Assembly (NCBI RefSeq): GCF_021440195.1
Contig: NZ_JAJTSZ010000003.1
Span: 248,001-312,000 of the forward strand
Reading direction: 5' to 3'
Length of the DNA stretch: 64,000 nt
Source: Dyadobacter sp. CY356
Lineage (GTDB): Bacteria > Bacteroidota > Bacteroidia > Cytophagales > Spirosomataceae
Position 1 is the first letter of the stretch, and every line of letters starts with the position of its first letter. Made by a program: the position numbers and the translations under genes. Below, piece by piece: positions 25,769 to 35,263 of the stretch. The notes below the pieces were generated by a model. The model saw only the letters and a program-made list of their open reading frames with translations. It was not told where the DNA came from and searched no databases.

Positions 25769-26650
25769 TTATGCTTTCCCGTAAACGCCTTTAAGATATT
25801 CTTCAACCGTTGCAGGTTTTCTACGTAAAATATTTTCCAAAATTCCATTTGTTCCTTCAAACTCTCCCTGACCAATCGCCTGACTGAAACCGGCAACAAG
25901 ACCGGCCATTTCCGCCGGAGCACCTGCCTTTGTCAGCGTCTCTACAAATTCGGAAACAGGTGGATTGACATAAGAAATTGTTTCTCCTGTAACTTTTGAA
26001 ATCATCGCAGCAATATCCGCCCAGCTTATTGCTTCTGAACCTGCCAGTTCTATTGACTGATTGTCGAATTTGTCTGTTTCATCCAATAAAATATTAGCCC
26101 CTGTTTCCGCGAAATCTTCTCTTGTAGCAAAAGCCGTTTTGCCTTCACCTGCTGGTAAATAAATGGCTTTGCTTTGAAGAAGATGCGCCCCTGCGAACAT
26201 AGGAATGATATCAGCGTATAAACCGTGTTGTAAAATGGTATAGATAACGCCGGATGCTTTTAACACATTTTCGGTGTACAGATGGCTTTCCGCAATAAAT
26301 CCAATCGGGGAATCAGACGCTTCGGTTTTGCGTTGAAAACTGGTGTAAAGTATTTGTTTCACGCCAGCTTTCTTCGCTGCATTGATAACGTTTTCATGCT
26401 GTTCGCCACGATTATGGGCCAACCCGGAAACCAGATATAATTTATCAACACCGTCAAATGCTTTCAAAAGTGCTTCGCTGTTATCGTAATCACCCACATG
26501 GATGTTGACGCCTTTTGTCTTGAATCCTTCTGCTTTTGCCGGATCACGAACGAGGATGCTGATGTTGGAAGCATCTGTTTTTTGTAAAAGAAAATTCGTT
26601 ACAGCCGCGCCCAGATGGCCTGTGGCACCGGTTACTAATATCTTGCTCAT
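25769..26650 (-). CDS. NmrA-like NAD(P)-binding oxidoreductase (QorB-like)
   Basis: 293 residues. The Rossmann motif ILVTGATGHLGAAVTNFLLQ lies at residues 4-23, followed by ISILVRDPAKAEGF, in which the arginine and lysine suit NADP(H), and by VDKLYLVSGL. This is the atypical short-chain dehydrogenase class that includes quinone oxidoreductase 2 (QorB/YtfG); the active-site tyrosine/lysine pair of classic SDRs is not present. It is divergent from an HxlR regulator at 26787, the same pairing as E. coli ytfG-ytfH, so it probably reduces quinones or electrophiles under that regulator's control. Confidence 0.85.
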   Translation of the reverse strand: MSKILVTGATGHLGAAVTNFLLQKTDASNISILVRDPAKAEGFKTKGVNIHVGDYDNSEALLKAFDGVDKLYLVSGLAHNRGEQHENVINAAKKAGVKQILYTSFQRKTEASDSPIGFIAESHLYTENVLKASGVIYTILQHGLYADIIPMFAGAHLLQSKAIYLPAGEGKTAFATREDFAETGANILLDETDKFDNQSIELAGSEAISWADIAAMISKVTGETISYVNPPVSEFVETLTKAGAPAEMAGLVAGFSQAIGQGEFEGTNGILENILRRKPATVEEYLKGVYGKA

Positions 26651-26678
26651 AGGTTTTATTCGATTATTTTATTTCAAT

Positions 26679-26765
26679 AGTTACTTTTGGATAGTTAAAG
26701 GTAAATAGTAACTTAGCGTCTCGCAAGAACGCACCTGTAAGTCAATTACTTACCTTGAAGTAACT
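26679..26765. promoter_or_regulatory. Putative HxlR operator repeats between the divergent genes
   Basis: AGTTACT at 26679 is matched by its reverse complement AGTAACT at 26707 and again at 26759; between them lies the 17-bp palindrome GTAAGTCAATTACTTAC (26737-26753). Sites built on a TTACTT core in a divergent promoter suit a winged-helix HxlR dimer. Binding is inferred from symmetry only. Confidence 0.5.
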
Positions 26766-26786
26766 AATGCTGAACACCAAATTGTT

Positions 26787-27170
26787 ATGCTGAAAGATAA
26801 TTTAAAAAAATATTTAGTGATCGACGATTGCCCCGCAAGAAACATTCTTGACCGCATTGGAGACAAGTGGTCTATTCTGATTATCACGATTTTAGGTGAG
26901 TGCGGGACGTTGCGGTTCAATGAAATCAATGCTGTTATCGGTACGATTTCCCCAAAAATGCTGACGGTAACTTTGAAAACATTGGAGGCCGACGGGCTGA
27001 TTTCCAGAAAAATTTATCCGCAGGTACCGCCACGTGTGGAGTATACACTGACACCGCTTGGCGAAAGTTTACTTCCGCCGATGTCGCTGCTGGTTGACTG
27101 GGCCGTTAAAAATATGCCGGAGATCAAGGCGTCGCGGGAAAAATATTCGAACAGGAAGGAATTGGTGTAA
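26787..27170 (+). CDS. HxlR-family transcriptional regulator
   Basis: 127 residues, one winged-helix domain. The hallmark N-terminus DDCPARNILDRIGDKWSILI (residues 13-32) includes the conserved cysteine used by YodB/QorR-type members to sense thiol-reactive compounds. GTLRFNEINAVIGTISPKML is the recognition region, and SRKIYPQVPPRVEYTLTPLG the wing. It is divergent from the NmrA-like oxidoreductase gene with operator-like palindromes between, which fits local repression relieved by quinones or electrophiles. Confidence 0.92.
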   Translation: MLKDNLKKYLVIDDCPARNILDRIGDKWSILIITILGECGTLRFNEINAVIGTISPKMLTVTLKTLEADGLISRKIYPQVPPRVEYTLTPLGESLLPPMSLLVDWAVKNMPEIKASREKYSNRKELV

Positions 27171-27289
27171 GATACATTTTAATACTAGCCACAAAACCTG
27201 GTCTTCTTTAACATTCATTGCGCTCAAACACGCATCATTTTCTTATTTTTACATAATAAATCGAAAGAATCCGCTTAAACGTAAATACA

Positions 27290-28543
27290 ATGGCAAACTA
27301 TACAGACACAACGATGCTGGAAGCAACACAGCTGGCAATGGAATTGGAAGGAAAATACGGTGCACACAATTACAAGCCGATGCCCGTTGTACTTTCCAAA
27401 GGCGAGGGCGTGTATGTCTGGGATGTGGAAGGTAAACGTTATCTGGATTTTTTATCTGCATATAGTGCTGTTAGTCAGGGACATTGTCATCCGAAAATCA
27501 TTGCCGCCATGATAGAACAGGCGCAAAAATTAACGCTGACTTCCCGTGCTTTTTACAGTGATAAACTCGGAGAATGCGAAAAATTTCTATGTGAATATTT
27601 CGGTTATGATAAGGTTTTGATGATGAATTCGGGTGTGGAAGGTGGTGAAACTGCTTTGAAACTTACCCGGAAGTGGGCATATAAGGTGAAAGGAATTGCG
27701 CCGGACAAAGCCAAGACGGTTTATGCTTCCGGCAATTTCTGGGGACGCACGCTGGCTGCCATTTCATCCTCCACGGATCCGTCAAGCACCGATGATTACG
27801 GACCCTTTTTGCCAGGCTTTCTCATCATTCCTTATGATGACCTTGAAGCTTTGGAAAACGCATTTAAAAATGATCCGGACATTGCCGGATTTATGGTTGA
27901 ACCTATTCAGGGCGAAGCCGGCGTGGTTGTTCCGGAAAAAGGATATTTAAAAGGTGTGCGTAATTTATGTACAAAATATAACGTTTTATTTATTGCCGAT
28001 GAAGTTCAAACAGGAATCGGGCGTACGGGAAAACGGCTAGCTTGCGACTGGGAAGATGTGAAACCGGATATTCTTGTTTTGGGGAAAGCACTTTCAGGTG
28101 GAACGATGCCGGTTTCAGCAGCTTTCGCCAGTGATGAAATTATGCTGACGATCGCTCCGGGAGAACATGGTTCAACCTATGGTGGAAATCCATTGGCCTG
28201 CGCCGTGACGATGGCTGCTTTACAGGTTGTCGAAGAAGAAAACCTGGCTGAAAATGCTGAGATCATGGGACAGCTTTTCCGCCAGAGAATGGAAGTTTTG
28301 AAGGGGAAATGTAATCTGATTGAACTGGTTCGCGGTAAAGGATTGCTGAATGCAATTGTAATCAACGACACAGAAGACAGTGCAACGGCGATGAATTTGT
28401 GTTATAAAATGATGGACAAAGGATTGTTATGCAAGCCGACACACGGTAATAAAATCCGTTTTGCACCGCCATTGGTGATTACCGAAGACCAAATGAATGC
28501 TGCCTGTGATATTATTGAAGAAGTTTTTATGTCAACAAACTAG
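27290..28543 (+). CDS. rocD: Ornithine--oxo-acid aminotransferase
   Basis: RocD transfers the delta-amino group of ornithine to 2-oxoglutarate, yielding glutamate semialdehyde and glutamate; it links arginine and proline metabolism in the cytoplasm. 417 residues, class III aminotransferase. Family-specific blocks are [52 protein letters not shown] and [15 protein letters not shown]; the PLP lysine is K266 in [10 protein letters not shown]. It is not next to other arginine genes. The S41 protease gene starts nine bases after its stop, so co-transcription is likely. Confidence 0.95.
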   Translation: MANYTDTTMLEATQLAMELEGKYGAHNYKPMPVVLSKGEGVYVWDVEGKRYLDFLSAYSAVSQGHCHPKIIAAMIEQAQKLTLTSRAFYSDKLGECEKFLCEYFGYDKVLMMNSGVEGGETALKLTRKWAYKVKGIAPDKAKTVYASGNFWGRTLAAISSSTDPSSTDDYGPFLPGFLIIPYDDLEALENAFKNDPDIAGFMVEPIQGEAGVVVPEKGYLKGVRNLCTKYNVLFIADEVQTGIGRTGKRLACDWEDVKPDILVLGKALSGGTMPVSAAFASDEIMLTIAPGEHGSTYGGNPLACAVTMAALQVVEEENLAENAEIMGQLFRQRMEVLKGKCNLIELVRGKGLLNAIVINDTEDSATAMNLCYKMMDKGLLCKPTHGNKIRFAPPLVITEDQMNAACDIIEEVFMSTN

Positions 28544-28552
28544 ATCAACTTA

Positions 28553-29944
28553 ATGAAAAAGGCCTTTATTTTATTATTTCTTATAACCGGATTTCTTGCA
28601 GCTTGTCGTGAGAAAAATGTAGATCCTGCTACAAGTACCGAAACCAATCAATGGATTCTGGATCAGATGAAAACCTGGTATTACTGGAATGATAAAATAA
28701 CAACCTCGCCCGACCTGACTTTGGAGCCGGAAGCCTTTTTCAATTCTTTGTTATACAAATTTGACGCCACACTTCGCCCGGACGGGGACCGTTTTTCATG
28801 GATTGAAAGTGATGCTGACGCCCTGAAAGCAGAATTAAGCGGATCAACAAAAACGACCGGTATGGAATTAAAGCTCTTTTATTACCCCACCGGCGGCTCC
28901 AACATTGTCGGTATTGTGGCTTATACCTTGCCAGGTTCGCCGGCTGCTTTGGCCGGTTTCAAAAGGGGAGACGTTTTTACCCGTATTAATGATCAAAAAC
29001 TTACGGCATCAAATTATTACGATCTGGTTTATTCTGATGCATCGAAAAATTTTACGATGGGAAGTTTTAATGACAAAGATTCAATCATTGAATCAGCTGT
29101 AAAAAGAGATGTGACACCGGTAAGTTTTCAGGAAGATCCGGTTTTCTTTGATACCACCTTCCAGTATGGCAGCAACACCATTGGTTACCTGGTTTATCAT
29201 CAATTTATTACAAGCAAAAACGGAAGTGATAAAAAGGAATATGATACAGAACTTGATAATAAGATTGCCGCATTTAAAGCCAAAAATGTAAATGCGCTTA
29301 TTCTGGATCTTCGCTATAACCCGGGAGGGTACGTTAGTTCCGCGACCAATCTGGCCAGTCTGATTGGCAAGAATATCTCTGATAGCAAAGTGTTTTACTA
29401 CAAAGGATACAATTCGACCATTACACCTGTGCTGAAAAAGCAATATGGTGATGATTATTTTGAAGATAAATTCTCCACAAAAAGTCAGAATATTGGTTCC
29501 AGCCTCAAAAACCTGATCATTCTTACTTCTTCACGTACGGCATCAGCAAGTGAGTTACTCATCAATGGATTAAAACCTTATATGACTGTCACGCTTGTTG
29601 GAGATAAAACCGTTGGTAAAAATGTCGGATCGATTACGCTTAGTGATAAAACAGGAAAAGTGAAATGGGGCTTGCAGCCAATTGTTACAAAATCGTATAA
29701 CAGTTTAAAACAATCCGATTATTCCACAGGTTTTACGCCGGATATAAGCGTAAAAGAAGGACTCCGGCTTTATCCTTATGGCAGCGTAAAAGATCCGTTG
29801 TTAAATGAAGCTTTGTCCAGGATCGTCGGTGCGCCAGTGGCCCGCAAAACGCCGGAACAGCTCGGGACAGCTGCTTCTTATGTAGAAATACTGTCTACCA
29901 TTGAAAGGAAAGCCGGGGGGAGCAACATGTTTTTTGATAAATAA
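28553..29944 (+). CDS. S41-family peptidase lipoprotein (CtpA/Tsp-like) with PDZ domain
   Basis: 463 residues with a lipoprotein signal (MKKAFILLFLITGFLAAC). A helical N-domain (TNQWILDQMKTWYYWNDKI, the S41 N-terminal cap) precedes a PDZ-like segment (VAYTLPGSPAALAGFKRGDV, 122-141) and the S41 catalytic core: LILDLRYNPGGYVSSATNLA (249-268), the catalytic serine within SRTASASELLINGL (about 327-340) and lysine K356 in GDKTVGKNVGS. It should degrade or process misfolded or C-terminally exposed envelope proteins. Close spacing to rocD suggests one transcript although no functional link is evident. Confidence 0.9.
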   Translation: MKKAFILLFLITGFLAACREKNVDPATSTETNQWILDQMKTWYYWNDKITTSPDLTLEPEAFFNSLLYKFDATLRPDGDRFSWIESDADALKAELSGSTKTTGMELKLFYYPTGGSNIVGIVAYTLPGSPAALAGFKRGDVFTRINDQKLTASNYYDLVYSDASKNFTMGSFNDKDSIIESAVKRDVTPVSFQEDPVFFDTTFQYGSNTIGYLVYHQFITSKNGSDKKEYDTELDNKIAAFKAKNVNALILDLRYNPGGYVSSATNLASLIGKNISDSKVFYYKGYNSTITPVLKKQYGDDYFEDKFSTKSQNIGSSLKNLIILTSSRTASASELLINGLKPYMTVTLVGDKTVGKNVGSITLSDKTGKVKWGLQPIVTKSYNSLKQSDYSTGFTPDISVKEGLRLYPYGSVKDPLLNEALSRIVGAPVARKTPEQLGTAASYVEILSTIERKAGGSNMFFDK

Positions 29945-30116
29945 ATTCGATTCCCTTAATCTCAGAAATCCAGTCATTTAACCTGGCAAATTCTTTATTT
30001 GATTAAATAAGGTTGTGTTGCTTGTAGTAAAATTTTGTGAAATTTTCAGGTTCGGTATACTTTTTATAATATTATGAAAAGCTTTCTAATCTCTAACACT
30101 GTAAACAGAATACACT

Positions 30117-30371
30117 ATGGGCATTTTGACTTGGATTATCGTAGGATTGGTAGCCGGAGCTATCGCTAAGGCATTACATCCGGGAAAAGATCCGGGAGGT
30201 TTTATTGTAACAATATTGATTGGTATCGCCGGTGCCGTTGTGGGTGGCTGGATATCTTCTCTGATGGGATTTGGTGCAGTAGACGGATTTAATATCGGCA
30301 GTCTTTTCGTAGCTATCCTGGGTGCTGTTCTACTTCTTTTTCTTTATAGAAAGTTTAGTACAAAAGCATAA
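30117..30371 (+). CDS. GlsB/YeaQ/YmgE-family membrane protein
   Basis: 84 residues with three hydrophobic helices and the family's glycine-rich signature: MGILTWIIVGLVAGAIAKAL, HPGKDPGGFIVTILIGIAGA, VVGGWISSLMGFG. These small inner-membrane proteins are stress-induced in many bacteria; biochemical role unknown. It stands alone and is followed by a strong terminator. Confidence 0.9.
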   Translation: MGILTWIIVGLVAGAIAKALHPGKDPGGFIVTILIGIAGAVVGGWISSLMGFGAVDGFNIGSLFVAILGAVLLLFLYRKFSTKA

Positions 30372-30387
30372 TCAGATTTAATATCAT

Positions 30388-30423
30388 GGAGAGGGAATAA
30401 GGTTGCAATCTTATTTCCTCTCC
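30388..30423 (+). terminator. Terminator after the GlsB-like gene
   Basis: GGAGAGGGAATAAG and CTTATTTCCTCTCC pair over 14 bp (one G-T), followed by ATTTATTTTGTT. Confidence 0.85.
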
Positions 30424-30434
30424 ATTTATTTTGT

Positions 30435-30442
30435 TATTTTTG
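30435..30442 (+). promoter_or_regulatory. -7 promoter element of the GH3-type gene
   Basis: TATTTTTG matches TAnnTTTG exactly and lies 41 bases before the ATG at 30483, right behind the preceding terminator. Confidence 0.4.
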
Positions 30443-30482
30443 AGAAATTCCGCAAACGGATTACATCAACAACCTGATTACT

Positions 30483-32036
30483 ATGAAGCTGGTGAATAAT
30501 ATGACTGTCTGGTTTTTGAAGCGGCGCTTCGAAAGGATAGAGCAGTTTATGAAAAACCCCATTGAAACCCAGCAACGTATCTTTTTTGAGCTTATAGAAA
30601 CAGCCAGATATACGGAATGGGGAGCAAAATATAATTTTGGTCAAATAAAAACGATCAAGGAATTTCAGGAGCAGGTTCCGGTTTCTTCGTATGAAGAATT
30701 ATATCCTTATATCGAGCGTGTTTTAAAAGGTGAGCCGAATGTTCTTTGGCCATCGCAGATCGAGTGGTTTTCAAAATCGTCAGGAACGACAAATGCTCGC
30801 AGCAAATTTCTACCCGTTTCACCGGAAGCTTTGGAAGAATGTCATTATGAAGGCGGCAAGGATATGATGACGCTTTTGATCCATAACCGACCTGAAACCA
30901 GAGTTTTTGATGGGAAAGGTTTATCGATTGGCGGTACGCTGCACGCAAATCCCTTTGATGATTATACTCAGGTTGGTGACGTCTCTGCCGTGATCATGCA
31001 AAACCTTCCGGCCTGGGGCGAGTTCATGCGGACACCGCCGCTGGAAGTGGCGCTGATGGACCATTGGGAAAGTAAGCTTGAAAAAATGGCTGAGATTTGC
31101 TCGCAGGAAAATGTTACCAGTATCCTTGGCGTGCCCACCTGGACTATCGTTTTGCTTGATCAGATTCTTGCCAAAACAGGAAAGAAAAATATGCTTGAAG
31201 TCTGGCCTGATTTTGAAGTTTTTGTCCATGGTGCCGTATCTTTTGAACCATATCGTGATCTGTTCACACAGAAATATTTTCCTTCAGAACATGTAACATA
31301 TCTTGAAACTTACAGCGCGTCCGAAGGTTTTTTTGCTATTCAGGATGATCTTACCAAGGTCGGAGAAATGCTGTTGATGCTTGATTATGGCATCTTTTAC
31401 GAATTTATACCGATGGAGGAAGTCGGAAAGCAGCATCCAAAAGCACTTTTGCTCGATGAAGTAGAAGTTGGAAAAAATTACGCAATGGTTATTTCTACAA
31501 ACGCGGGTTTGTGGCGATATCTGATTGGCGATACTGTTAAATTTACTTCCAAATATCCATTTCGATTAAAAGTCAGTGGACGGACCAAACATTTTATCAA
31601 TGCTTTCGGAGAAGAAGTGATTGTGGAAAATGCAGATCACGCCATTAAAATTGCTGCGCAAAATACTGATTCGCTGGTAGCCAATTACACTGCCGGACCA
31701 GTTTATATGGGCGATGGTTCGCGCGGGCGGCATGAATGGATCATTGAGTTTACAAAAGAGCCTGACAATCATGATGAATTTACCAGAATTCTGGACGAGA
31801 CTTTACGTGAAGTGAATTCTGATTATGATGCAAAAAGGTATAAGGATATGGCCTTGTTGTCTCCAATCGTACATTTTGCACCTGCCAACACTTTCTACAA
31901 CTGGATGTCAAAACGCAATAAACTGGGTGGTCAGAATAAGGTGCCGAGATTGAGTAATGACAGGGTTTATCTGGAAGATTTGTTGGGGCCGTCGGCTTTC
32001 GGCAGTCAGCAATCGGCTTCTGACCTTAGTCATTAA
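30483..32036 (+). CDS. GH3 auxin-responsive-promoter family protein (acyl-adenylate-type enzyme)
   Basis: 517 residues of the ANL-like GH3 superfamily. The nucleotide-binding motif 1 is WFSKSSGTTNARSKFLPVS (residues 95-113); motif 2 is LETYSASEGFFAIQ, where plant enzymes read YxxSE; motif 3 lies near WRYLIGDTVKFTS and FRLKVSGRTKHFINAFGEEV. Plant members conjugate amino acids to hormones; bacterial substrates are unknown. The last roughly 17 codons (LLGPSAFGSQQSASDLSH) are encoded by one arm of an inverted repeat, so the natural C-terminus was probably altered. The sbcC-like gene starts 69 bases later. Confidence 0.9.
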   Translation: MKLVNNMTVWFLKRRFERIEQFMKNPIETQQRIFFELIETARYTEWGAKYNFGQIKTIKEFQEQVPVSSYEELYPYIERVLKGEPNVLWPSQIEWFSKSSGTTNARSKFLPVSPEALEECHYEGGKDMMTLLIHNRPETRVFDGKGLSIGGTLHANPFDDYTQVGDVSAVIMQNLPAWGEFMRTPPLEVALMDHWESKLEKMAEICSQENVTSILGVPTWTIVLLDQILAKTGKKNMLEVWPDFEVFVHGAVSFEPYRDLFTQKYFPSEHVTYLETYSASEGFFAIQDDLTKVGEMLLMLDYGIFYEFIPMEEVGKQHPKALLLDEVEVGKNYAMVISTNAGLWRYLIGDTVKFTSKYPFRLKVSGRTKHFINAFGEEVIVENADHAIKIAAQNTDSLVANYTAGPVYMGDGSRGRHEWIIEFTKEPDNHDEFTRILDETLREVNSDYDAKRYKDMALLSPIVHFAPANTFYNWMSKRNKLGGQNKVPRLSNDRVYLEDLLGPSAFGSQQSASDLSH

Positions 32037-32100
32037 TACGCTTATCAAAATTTATCACCCTTTATTAAGCCGATAGCCGACTGCTGACGGCCGAAAGCCC
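31985..32100. repeat. Inverted repeat invading the 3' end of the GH3-type gene
   Basis: The left arm 31985-32019 (containing GGCTTTCGGCAGTCAGC) pairs with the right arm 32067-32100 (containing CTGACGGCCGAAAGCC); both also carry an AAGCCGAT/ATCGGCTT end. The arms are markedly GC-richer than the AT-rich loop. The GH3-type frame runs through the left arm and stops in the loop. Confidence 0.75.
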
Positions 32101-32104
32101 TGCT

Positions 32105-35100
32105 ATGATTCCCAAATATCTTAAAATCAAAGGTTTATATTCTTACCAGTCCGAACAGGAAATCCAGTTTGATGCATTAACGGATGCCTCACTATTCGGT
32201 ATTTTCGGTGCAGTAGGAAGTGGGAAATCTTCAATTCTGGAAGCAATTACCTTTGCACTTTATGGAGATACGGAGCGTCTGAATCGTTCCGGCGACGACC
32301 GTACTTATAATATGATGAACCTGCGGTCGGATGAATTGCTGATCGATTTTGAGTGTATTGCAGGAAAACCAGCGGAATTGTACCGGTTTACTGTCAAAGG
32401 AAAAAGGAACAGCAAGAATTTTAAGGATGTAAAAACTTTTGAGAGAAAAGCATATAAATCGGTCGAAGGAGTTTGGATACCGCTTCCGGATGACGAAAAT
32501 GCGGAGCGGATTATTGGATTAAGTTATGATAATTTCCGCCGGACGATCATCATTCCGCAAGGTCGTTTTCAGGAGTTTATTGAACTGAAAGATGCTGAAA
32601 GAACAAGAATGATGAAAGAACTTTTCCAGCTGGAAAAGTACGATCTGAGCCGGAAAGTAGGCACGCTGAGCAAACAGAACGATCTGGAACTATCAAATCT
32701 GGACGGCCAGTTATTAACATTGGGTGAGGTAACATCTGAAATGATTGTTGCCGAAGAAACTAAAAGAGAAGAGGTAAGACAACTGATTAAATCAGTTAAC
32801 GAAGAACTTATCGCGCAAACTAATCTTGAAAATCAATTCCAAAAATTAAAACTTACTGCGGAAAAGCTGCAACAGCTTAATAGCCAGATTATCTCGCTGG
32901 AATCGCAAAAGGCGGATATGGAACTGCGTGAAGAAACGCTCCGGGTTTTTGAAATCTGCTCCCTGCATTTTAAATCACTTTTCGATAGGAAAAAGTCATA
33001 TGTAATTGCTATTGAGAGAGATAGTCAGTCATTTGATAAAAACTTTCGTAGAAATACAGAACTGGATTCTATACTAACCCGGCAACGGGAGGTGCTGGCC
33101 AAAATTCAGCCTCAGTACGAAAAACGTGAAGAATTGCTTGATACTGCCGAAGAGTTGGAAAAAGTGATTCAGATTGTTGAAAATAAAACGACATTAGAAA
33201 AAAATAAAGGTGCACTGGTTCGCGGGGAGGTAAAGCTTTTGGAGAAAGAAAAAGCAATAGAATTACTGAAATTCCGGAAGCTGGAAAAAGAGGAATTAAA
33301 TGAAAAAAGAAAATCGGGTTTGTCAGATATTCAGGAACTTAGCCATATTAAAGTTTGGTATACAACTTCGGATAGTTTAACGGAAAATCGTATTGTTATC
33401 AAAAAAGAAGCAGACGATTTGCAGACAGAAATTGTAAAACAGCAGGAGCTTTTACAAACAAAAATACAGGAAGCAAATCAGCTTTTTTCTTTGCAAATTA
33501 TTCCGGAAGCAAATCTGGAAATGATCCGGAATTCAGTTTCCAATTATTTATTAGTGAATGAAAGGGAAAGTGAAGATTTAAATCAAAAACTGGTGCTGGC
33601 AAATACCAGATTGGCTTTACAAAGATTTGCCAATAGTCTGGAAGACGGCAAACCTTGCCCGTTATGCGGCGCAGAACATCATCCGTCTGTTTTGCACGAG
33701 GATGATTCTGTTTTTGAAGAGATAAAAAATATTGAAGTTCAGCGAATTAATTTGCAAAAACAGGAACAGGCCATCCGCCAGTTCCTGTCGCCGGTAGAAA
33801 GGATTTTTAACCAGATTGAAAGCCTGGAAAAGCAGAAAAGCACGATCAAACAACGCTATACTGAGGTTAGAGCCAAAATCGAAACGCATGACAAATCATT
33901 TATCTGGCCAAAATTCGATAAAAACAATCGCGGAGCTTTTGAAAAGCACTTCAATGAAGTAGTAAAAATTCAGGCCGAAATCAAGGAAAATGAATCAGAG
34001 ATCAAAAAGGCAGCTCAGTTAATAGAAGCGGAAACAAAAGAGAAAGTTGAAAAAATTGAACAGCCGCTGCAAAATCTAAGAAACGAAATCATAAGAATTG
34101 AAAATACAATTTCTACGTTATCCGGGCAGCTTGAAAAAGTTGATTTAAGTCATTTTGAAGCACTGGATAAAACAGTTATTTCAGAGAAAATCGAAGTGCT
34201 GAAAAACCAGTATAAAGAGCTGAACCGGCTATACGAGCAAACTGAAAAGCAACTCGATGTCCTGGAAAAGGAAAAAGATATGATTTCCGGCAGTCAGAAT
34301 ATTTTGCAGGAAACCCTTGAAAGGAATCGGACTGAGCTGGCTACTGCACAGGTTGAAATTGGAAATCAACTAAAAATACATCAGTTTGAGTCGGAGAATT
34401 GGGTTAATAATATTCTTCAAAAACCGCTTAGTATTGATCAGGAACGCAAAATTATTGATCAATATAAAAACACATTAAGTAACGCCAAAAGGGATCTGGA
34501 TGCCTTGAAAATTGAAAATGCAGATCAGCATTACGATTCCGAAAAACATGCGGTTATACTGGCAAATAAGGAAAGTTTGACACTGAGTTTAAATAACAAA
34601 AGAAAAGAAGAGGGCCGGTTGGATGGTTTGCTGTTAAAGATGGCCGGAGATCTTGCCAAAAAAGAATCACTTCAAAAGGATAAAACCAGGCTTGAATTGC
34701 GAAAAGAACATCTGGACGACCTTGCAAGATTGTTCCGTTCCAGTGGATTTGTAGATTATGCATCAAGCATTTATCTGCAAAATTTAATTCACGCAGCCAA
34801 CGAACGTTTTCACCAGATGACACATCAGCAGCTTCATCTGGAGCTGGGAGAAGGAAATAGTTTTTGGGTTAGGGATTTGTTGAATGGAGGCCATATGAGG
34901 TTGTTGAAAACGCTTTCTGGCGGACAGAAATTCCAGGCTGCTTTGTCGCTTGCCCTTGCACTGGCAGATCATATCCACGTCAGAAACGAGTCAAAACATA
35001 ACTTTTTCTTTTTAGATGAAGGTTTTGGTTCTCTGGACAAAAATGCATTGCAAACTGTTTTTGAAACGCTTAAATCGCTTCGAAAGGAAAACCGGATTGT

Positions 35101-35203
35101 TGGGATTATCAGTCACGTTGAAGATCTGCAACAAGAAATTCAGACCTATCTGAGAATCGTGGAAAGTGAAGAAGGAAGCAAAATTATGACAAGCTGGGGT
35201 TAG
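32105..35203 (+). CDS. sbcC: SbcC-type SMC-like nuclease ATPase subunit
   Basis: 1032 residues with the Rad50/SbcC plan. Walker A is IFGAVGSGKSSILEAITFAL near residue 34-53, the Q-loop region IIIPQGRFQEFIELKDAERT near 150, long coiled coils, the zinc hook CPLC at C518/C521 followed by GAEHHPS, then the ABC signature LKTLSGGQKFQAALSLALAL and Walker B NFFFLDEGFGSLDKNALQTV. With SbcD it forms an ATP-dependent nuclease that opens hairpins and DNA ends, which is relevant in a genome rich in palindromes. No sbcD gene lies up- or downstream in the window, although the two are normally adjacent. Confidence 0.92.
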   Translation: MIPKYLKIKGLYSYQSEQEIQFDALTDASLFGIFGAVGSGKSSILEAITFALYGDTERLNRSGDDRTYNMMNLRSDELLIDFECIAGKPAELYRFTVKGKRNSKNFKDVKTFERKAYKSVEGVWIPLPDDENAERIIGLSYDNFRRTIIIPQGRFQEFIELKDAERTRMMKELFQLEKYDLSRKVGTLSKQNDLELSNLDGQLLTLGEVTSEMIVAEETKREEVRQLIKSVNEELIAQTNLENQFQKLKLTAEKLQQLNSQIISLESQKADMELREETLRVFEICSLHFKSLFDRKKSYVIAIERDSQSFDKNFRRNTELDSILTRQREVLAKIQPQYEKREELLDTAEELEKVIQIVENKTTLEKNKGALVRGEVKLLEKEKAIELLKFRKLEKEELNEKRKSGLSDIQELSHIKVWYTTSDSLTENRIVIKKEADDLQTEIVKQQELLQTKIQEANQLFSLQIIPEANLEMIRNSVSNYLLVNERESEDLNQKLVLANTRLALQRFANSLEDGKPCPLCGAEHHPSVLHEDDSVFEEIKNIEVQRINLQKQEQAIRQFLSPVERIFNQIESLEKQKSTIKQRYTEVRAKIETHDKSFIWPKFDKNNRGAFEKHFNEVVKIQAEIKENESEIKKAAQLIEAETKEKVEKIEQPLQNLRNEIIRIENTISTLSGQLEKVDLSHFEALDKTVISEKIEVLKNQYKELNRLYEQTEKQLDVLEKEKDMISGSQNILQETLERNRTELATAQVEIGNQLKIHQFESENWVNNILQKPLSIDQERKIIDQYKNTLSNAKRDLDALKIENADQHYDSEKHAVILANKESLTLSLNNKRKEEGRLDGLLLKMAGDLAKKESLQKDKTRLELRKEHLDDLARLFRSSGFVDYASSIYLQNLIHAANERFHQMTHQQLHLELGEGNSFWVRDLLNGGHMRLLKTLSGGQKFQAALSLALALADHIHVRNESKHNFFFLDEGFGSLDKNALQTVFETLKSLRKENRIVGIISHVEDLQQEIQTYLRIVESEEGSKIMTSWG

Positions 35204-35263
35204 GAATTGTCCGATGTTAACCGGTATCTTTATAGAACGTTATTAATACCCTAACAAACAAAC

